This document shows positions 5,678 through 8,842 of a DNA stretch of 8,842 nucleotides, in pieces (position 1 is the stretch's first letter; every line of letters begins with the position of its first letter). The translations under genes were made by a program, and so were the position numbers. The notes beneath the pieces are model-generated. The model was given only the letters and a program-made list of their open reading frames with translations, searched no databases and was not told where the DNA came from. The DNA lies in NCBI GenBank assembly GCA_029940345.1, contig JAOZRC010000188.1, forward strand, positions 1-8,842. The letters run 5' to 3'. The stretch comes from Desulfobacterales bacterium (GTDB taxonomy: Bacteria > Desulfobacterota > Desulfobacteria > Desulfobacterales > JAUCGF01).

Positions 5678-6523
5678 TTATTGGGCTGTACGGCATGCAC
5701 CGCCACACTCATACGCATCATAAGACTCTTTTTCCTGTGGCACGTAAGCCTGGAGACGCAACATTAACTCTTCGAAATCAACTTTATGAGCGTCAAATTC
5801 AGGCCCGTCAACACACACAAATTTGGTTTCACCGCCGACTGAAACGCGGCAGCATCCGCACATTCCGGTGCCGTCTACCATAATCGGGTTCAGACTGACC
5901 ATTGTGGGCGTATCATACTCTTTGGTCAGGATAGTTAAGAATTTCATCATCGGTACGGGGCCGATGGCCACCACCAGTTTGATATCCTCTTTTTCCAACA
6001 CCTCTTTTAATACTTCGGTGACAAAACCATGATGGCCGTAACTGCCGTCATCCGTGCAGATATGCAGTTCAGTCGAGGCCAGACGCATCTTTTCTTCCAT
6101 AATCAGGATATCTTTGCTGCGTGCTCCGATAATGCCGATCACATGATTGCCGACTTCTTTAAGGCCGCGTGTGATGGGATGCAACACGGCGATGCCCGTG
6201 CCGCCGCCGACACAGACGACTTTGCCCAATTTTTCCAAATGGGTCGGTTGGCCCAACGGCCCGATAATATCCTGATAGGCGTCACCCACTTTCATATCCC
6301 TGAATTTGGCGGTGCTGGTGCCCACCACCTGGTAAATAATATCAATGGTTCCTTTTTCCATATCCAGATCCGCCATGGTCAGCGGAATGCGTTCGCCCTC
6401 TTCATCCGCCTTGATGATCACAAACTGGCCCGGTTTGGCTTTGCGCGCGATTTTAGGCGCTTCGATCTGATTCATGATCACAGTTCCCTGTGAATACACT
6501 TCCCGTTTAACAATTTTAAACAT
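5678..6523 (-). CDS. nfnA: NfnA, small subunit of NADH-dependent ferredoxin:NADP+ oxidoreductase (FNR-like)
   Basis: This is the FNR-like small subunit of Nfn (also annotated sulfide dehydrogenase subunit beta), which binds FAD, NAD(H) and a [2Fe-2S] cluster. The FAD-binding RIPLTMAD is at 45-52 and the NAD-binding GGGTG at 107-111. The cluster region is D217-G-T-G-M-C222-G-C224-C225 with C237 further on. Nfn small subunits are known to use three cysteines and one aspartate as ligands, here most likely D217, C222, C225 and C237. I place the start at 6523 (281 residues) because GGAGG precedes it by six bases; the open frame runs back to an ATG at 6601, but that adds 26 residues unlike the family and has no ribosome binding site. 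nfnB follows on the same strand. The C-terminal tail (YECGGACRTAQ) has two further cysteines of unknown role. Confidence 0.92.
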   Translation of the reverse strand: MFKIVKREVYSQGTVIMNQIEAPKIARKAKPGQFVIIKADEEGERIPLTMADLDMEKGTIDIIYQVVGTSTAKFRDMKVGDAYQDIIGPLGQPTHLEKLGKVVCVGGGTGIAVLHPITRGLKEVGNHVIGIIGARSKDILIMEEKMRLASTELHICTDDGSYGHHGFVTEVLKEVLEKEDIKLVVAIGPVPMMKFLTILTKEYDTPTMVSLNPIMVDGTGMCGCCRVSVGGETKFVCVDGPEFDAHKVDFEELMLRLQAYVPQEKESYDAYECGGACRTAQ

Positions 6524-6529
6524 TTTTAA

Positions 6530-6534
6530 CCTCC
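6530..6534 (-). promoter_or_regulatory. Ribosome binding site that fixes the nfnA start
   Basis: The minus strand reads GGAGG here, six bases before the ATG at 6523. This is the strongest argument for rejecting the upstream ATG at 6601. Confidence 0.8.
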
Positions 6535-6646
6535 GAAAATCGAATGAGTTTAATGTCTTAATTAAAAATTTTAGCGTTATCGGTTTTCCCGAAAATAACA
6601 ACGGGCGAGCTTCAGCTTGCCGATACGATCTGGAAAAACCAAAGAT

Positions 6647-6689
6647 TGAATACGATACCTCTGCGTTAGGTCAAAATTGTATCATAGCA
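6647..6689 (-). promoter_or_regulatory. Candidate nfnA promoter (weak)
   Basis: On the minus strand TTGACC (6669-6674) is followed after 16 bases by TATTCA (6647-6652), a passable -35 box and a poor -10 box. An alternative is an extended -10, TGC then TATGAT (6681-6689), without a good -35. Either would give a leader of more than 100 bases for nfnA. Chosen by eye only. Confidence 0.25.
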
Positions 6690-6777
6690 GTATGGCAAAA
6701 AAGATGCCGATTTACAATCATATAATATTATTTTATGGCTTGTTTTTACATGCGTGTATCTCCGACCGATTGACATA

Positions 6778-6869
6778 TAAGTAACCGACCATAAGTTTTA
6801 TGGTGCTTTTCGCCACTGTTGTTAGAATAATCTGGGCTAAATACCGGAAAACTTATGAACGGTTACTTA
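6778..6869. repeat. Interrupted inverted repeat 1 (22-base arms, 20/22)
   Basis: Arms 6778-6799 and 6848-6869 are reverse complements at 20 of 22 positions, around a 48-base spacer. The arms are AT-rich and unlike the GGGTT-type palindromes elsewhere in the window. The left arm contains one of the three CCGACC copies (6785-6790). Confidence 0.75.
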
Positions 6870-6873
6870 GACT

Positions 6874-6978
6874 TTCAGATAATTAATGTCACAAGGCCAA
6901 AGGGATGCCCGAAATTAATATTAAACATACACCCTGGTATATATCCGACCGATAACGCAGTGACATTGATTATCTGAA
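6874..6978. repeat. Interrupted inverted repeat 2 (19-base arms, 18/19)
   Basis: Arms 6874-6892 and 6960-6978 are reverse complements at 18 of 19 positions, around a 67-base spacer. It begins four bases after inverted repeat 1 ends and stops 17 bases before the hydrolase stop codon. The spacer contains TCCGACCGAT (6944-6953), which also occurs at 6761-6770 just left of repeat 1. Confidence 0.75.
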
Positions 6979-6995
6979 GATCGCGCTAGCATTCC

Positions 6996-8381
6996 TTATT
7001 GCACGCAGGTGCCTTCAAGCACTGCATTATCAACCCTGTCGGCCAGCATTTCGTGGGCCCTGGTTGTGGGATGAATAGCATCCCAGAACAGATGGTCTTC
7101 AGCCGGTTCATTGGTCGCTCCGGTGGGATTTCCCTGGGCATCCAATACTAAGTAAGTGCCGACACCGTCTATAAATGCATTGTTGGCAATCATTTCATTT
7201 AAAAAGGAAAACAGATCAAAGGTGTAAATCGTTATGCCCGGATACATTTTCTGAAATTCATCAAGTCCGTAAGCCAAGGCCGTATTGAAAGCAGCGGCCA
7301 GTGCGCTGGCGGCAAGTATGTCTTCCGCTGGCCGTGTGTTATAAGCCGGCGTTTTACCAATATCGGGAAGATTGACAACCAAAAAGTTCAACGCGCCTTC
7401 CGCGGCTATTGTTCCCATTGAGTTGAGGATATTATCAATGCCATTGGTAATCAGTTCCGCCACATTGGCTGCGGATGACTCTCCCCGACCGTATTCAAGC
7501 AGATCATTCCCGCCGATGAGGATGACAAAAAGCGTATCGGTGGGAATAAAAGCCGGTGATTCGCTGGCATAAAGGTTCACCTGTCCAACCAAACCCAATT
7601 GTGGCAACTGCCCCGCATCTGACAACGCCTGAATGTTTGCATTTTCATGACCCCTGGTCATTGCGCCGGCAATCGCATTATTATCTAAAACCGCATTCCG
7701 GCTTGCCGCAAGATATTCAATCCATACATCACCGTTCGTCCATGAGGGAAGCACGCCGTTGGGGTTTTCCACCGGATGGAACGTTCCTAAATAACTTTCC
7801 AGGCCGTGATGGTCGGAAAGGCTGTCTCCGAAAGCGACCATGCTCCTGAAATCAGTACACTGACAGGACGCAGGCATTGTATAAAAAGCGATGCCTTCAT
7901 ACACCCAAACACCGGCGGCGGCGAGCGTGTTCTTTTCGTTTGCATCTGCTGTAAAAAGATGTTGTTTTAATCGGTCATTATATAACCGATAAATCGGAAT
8001 ATCCCCGGTATATGGATTCACATTGGCATAAAAAGCGATCAGTTCATATTGCCATTTACCACCGCCACGAAGAACATTTTTTTCATTTTCATCTATGGTA
8101 AAAAGGTGTTTCCCTAATATCGGGCTGTATAAACGATAAACCGGGTATTGACCGACATCACTATCATATCCTTTCCAAGCCACACCTTCATAACTCCACC
8201 CAGGAGCGGCTTCTAACACCGCTTTCTCGTTCATATCGGTGGAATACAGATGTGCTTTCTGAATATTATTGTATAACCGATATACCGGAATTTCACCGAA
8301 ACAATTACTTCCCCAACCAATCACTAACAATACTGCTAGAAAAAACTGCAAAACTGGCTTGCCTCTTAAAACTGTCTTCAT
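6996..8381 (-). CDS. Secreted GDSL/SGNH hydrolase with three N-terminal DUF5648-type repeats
   Basis: This 461-residue protein is predicted to be exported and to hydrolyse an ester (lipid, glycan acetyl group or similar). A signal peptide occupies about residues 1-29 (basic start, then LQFFLAVLLVIGW). Three repeats of roughly 40 residues follow, starting near 32, 80 and 129; each begins P-[VI]-Y-R-L-Y and ends in a W-x-YEG-[IV]-A or related strand. They match the DUF5648 repeat as I remember it, which often accompanies secreted enzymes and has no assigned function. The catalytic domain has block I GDSLSD with nucleophile S187, a block II glycine near G239, block III GGND (290-293) and D434-x2-H437, completing the Ser-Asp-His set. 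A good AAAGGAG (8389-8395) precedes the ATG by seven bases. No secretion or partner gene is adjacent. The substrate cannot be read from the sequence. Confidence 0.9.
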   Translation of the reverse strand: MKTVLRGKPVLQFFLAVLLVIGWGSNCFGEIPVYRLYNNIQKAHLYSTDMNEKAVLEAAPGWSYEGVAWKGYDSDVGQYPVYRLYSPILGKHLFTIDENEKNVLRGGGKWQYELIAFYANVNPYTGDIPIYRLYNDRLKQHLFTADANEKNTLAAAGVWVYEGIAFYTMPASCQCTDFRSMVAFGDSLSDHHGLESYLGTFHPVENPNGVLPSWTNGDVWIEYLAASRNAVLDNNAIAGAMTRGHENANIQALSDAGQLPQLGLVGQVNLYASESPAFIPTDTLFVILIGGNDLLEYGRGESSAANVAELITNGIDNILNSMGTIAAEGALNFLVVNLPDIGKTPAYNTRPAEDILAASALAAAFNTALAYGLDEFQKMYPGITIYTFDLFSFLNEMIANNAFIDGVGTYLVLDAQGNPTGATNEPAEDHLFWDAIHPTTRAHEMLADRVDNAVLEGTCVQ

Positions 8382-8388
8382 TGGGTTG

Positions 8389-8395
8389 CTCCTTT
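8389..8395 (-). promoter_or_regulatory. Ribosome binding site of the SGNH hydrolase
   Basis: The minus strand reads AAAGGAG here, seven bases before the ATG at 8381, which supports the start used. Confidence 0.75.
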
Positions 8396-8444
8396 CCCTG
8401 ATAAAAAATTTTGATTAAAATGATCAATAAACGTCTGAAAAATA

Positions 8445-8488
8445 AATTTCACGGTGTTAGGGCTTCCTTTACCTAACCTTATGAAATT
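8445..8488. repeat. Imperfect hairpin in the hydrolase leader region
   Basis: AATTTCA (8445-8451) pairs with TGAAATT (8482-8488), and GTTAGG (8456-8461) with CCTAAC (8472-8477); a four-position internal loop with two G-T appositions separates the stems and the terminal loop is ten bases. It lies 64 bases or more upstream of the hydrolase ATG. Confidence 0.5.
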
Positions 8489-8586
8489 AATTTTCTTAAC
8501 ATCCATAGTCTTAAAATAGAATACGGATTGTTTAGAATTGAATTCTCATAGTATGCCATAAATTAGGCTTATTCACAAACATTAAT

Positions 8587-8612
8587 AAATTATACTCCGC
8601 AGGGTATAATTT
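8587..8612. promoter_or_regulatory. Perfect 9-base palindrome, possible operator
   Basis: AAATTATAC (8587-8595) and GTATAATTT (8604-8612) are exact reverse complements with an 8-base centre, TCCGCAGG. The spacing and AT-rich arms suit a dimeric repressor operator. No regulator gene is adjacent, so the role is a guess. Confidence 0.4.
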
Positions 8613-8794
8613 CATTCCGCATGACCGGGACGATGATGCCGTCGCATTACTTTGCAATTTTTTAGGATTGACATTATTTAATGAAAATGATTTAGCTACA
8701 TTGTTCATCATTAATGTCTGATTTGAATTAAAGATGCAGAAGTAAAAAACTTTAAATAATCGGCATCCTTCATTTGTTGGTTTACACTTTTAAT

Positions 8795-8825
8795 GTAGGG
8801 TGGGCAGAGTGTAACGGAACCCACC
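8795..8825. repeat. REP-like hairpin D at the right edge
   Basis: GGTGGG (8799-8804) pairs with CCCACC (8820-8825) around a 15-base loop, and the left edge reads GTAGGGTGGG, the same ten bases as hairpin B (3469-3478). The loop has diverged from that of B. A mirrored partner unit, if any, would lie beyond the window. Confidence 0.6.
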
Positions 8826-8842
8826 GTTTATGGAAATGTGGT

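Larger units (their letters stand above)
6524..6995. other. 472-base gene-free region between nfnA and the SGNH hydrolase, rich in inverted repeats
   Basis: I see no supported gene here. The left part (6524-6690) would hold the nfnA leader and promoter, including a small hairpin around 6604-6619 (GCGAGC, TTCA, GCTTGC). The right part (about 6761-6978) holds two long interrupted inverted repeats and three copies of CCGACC, given as separate entries. The hydrolase gene ends at 6996, so the right edge is also its 3' region, but no hairpin followed by a T-tract is visible. Confidence 0.6.
8382..8842. other. AT-rich 461-base region upstream of the SGNH hydrolase
   Basis: No recognised gene lies here. 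It holds the hydrolase leader and presumably its promoter, which I cannot place with confidence. It also holds an imperfect hairpin (8445-8488), a 9-base perfect palindrome (8587-8612), a short frame (8506-8378, minus) that overlaps the hydrolase start, and a REP-like hairpin at the right edge (8795-8825). Confidence 0.6.

Noticed and set aside
6029..6493. 154-residue plus-strand open frame opposite nfnA
   Set aside because: It lies entirely antisense to the well-supported nfnA gene, has no family resemblance and reads as a codon-bias shadow.
6524..6601. N-terminal extension of NfnA from an ATG at 6601
   Set aside because: There is no ribosome binding site, the extra residues look unlike the family, and a strong GGAGG supports the ATG at 6523.
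6855..6977. 40-residue plus-strand frame starting in inverted repeat 1 and ending in inverted repeat 2
   Set aside because: It is short, has only a weak GGAAA upstream, shows no recognisable motif, and its course is set by the repeats. Chance is more likely.
6778..6978. Integron attC-like sites
   Set aside because: The arms lack the paired RYYYAAC/GTTRRRY core sites at the ends, and there is no cassette arrangement or integrase.
8542..8721. 59-codon plus-strand open frame in the right-hand AT-rich region
   Set aside because: It has no plausible start codon or ribosome binding site, and the translation matches no family I know.

Overview
The window looks like chromosomal DNA of a strictly anaerobic bacterium, most likely a sulfate-reducer-type deltaproteobacterium (Desulfobacterota). 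This is inferred from the NfnAB electron-bifurcating transhydrogenase pair, the KamA-type radical SAM enzyme, the moderate base composition and the several palindromic REP-like repeats between genes. The taxon is an inference; there is no rRNA gene or other phylogenetic marker here. I see no phage, plasmid, CRISPR, tRNA or transposase gene.

Layout: two plus-strand genes come first, a KamA-family radical SAM/PLP aminomutase (67-1140) and a D-2-hydroxyacid dehydrogenase that closely resembles plant peroxisomal hydroxypyruvate reductase (1286-2431). Converging on them is a run of minus-strand genes, read from right to left: nfnA (start corrected to 6523), nfnB (start corrected to 5609), a gamma-carbonic-anhydrase-like protein (4128-3619) and a diacylglycerol/sphingosine-kinase-like lipid kinase (3448-2570). 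A secreted GDSL/SGNH hydrolase carrying three N-terminal DUF5648-type repeats (8381-6996) lies further right on the minus strand. Two gene-free stretches of about 460-470 bases flank the hydrolase gene; both contain inverted repeats.

How the genes fit together: NfnA and NfnB form one soluble flavin/iron-sulfur complex that couples NADH, ferredoxin and NADPH pools. The gamma-CA and lipid kinase genes follow in the same direction and could be read from the same promoter, but repeat-derived hairpins interrupt the spacers and neither gene has a visible Shine-Dalgarno. The aminomutase and hydroxypyruvate reductase are amino-acid and hydroxyacid enzymes, with no evident shared pathway.

The most notable non-coding signal is a set of five intergenic palindromes at 2452-2537, 3469-3500, 3522-3597, 4137-4173 and 8795-8825. 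Four share a TAGG-type edge and a G-N-N-GGG / CCC-N'-N'-C stem whose variable positions change in a compensatory way, and two occur as head-to-head pairs. I did not find a convincing wholly new multi-gene system. The best leads are the altered substrate pocket of the aminomutase, the plant-like reductase, the covarying palindromes and the nested inverted repeats at 6761-6978.
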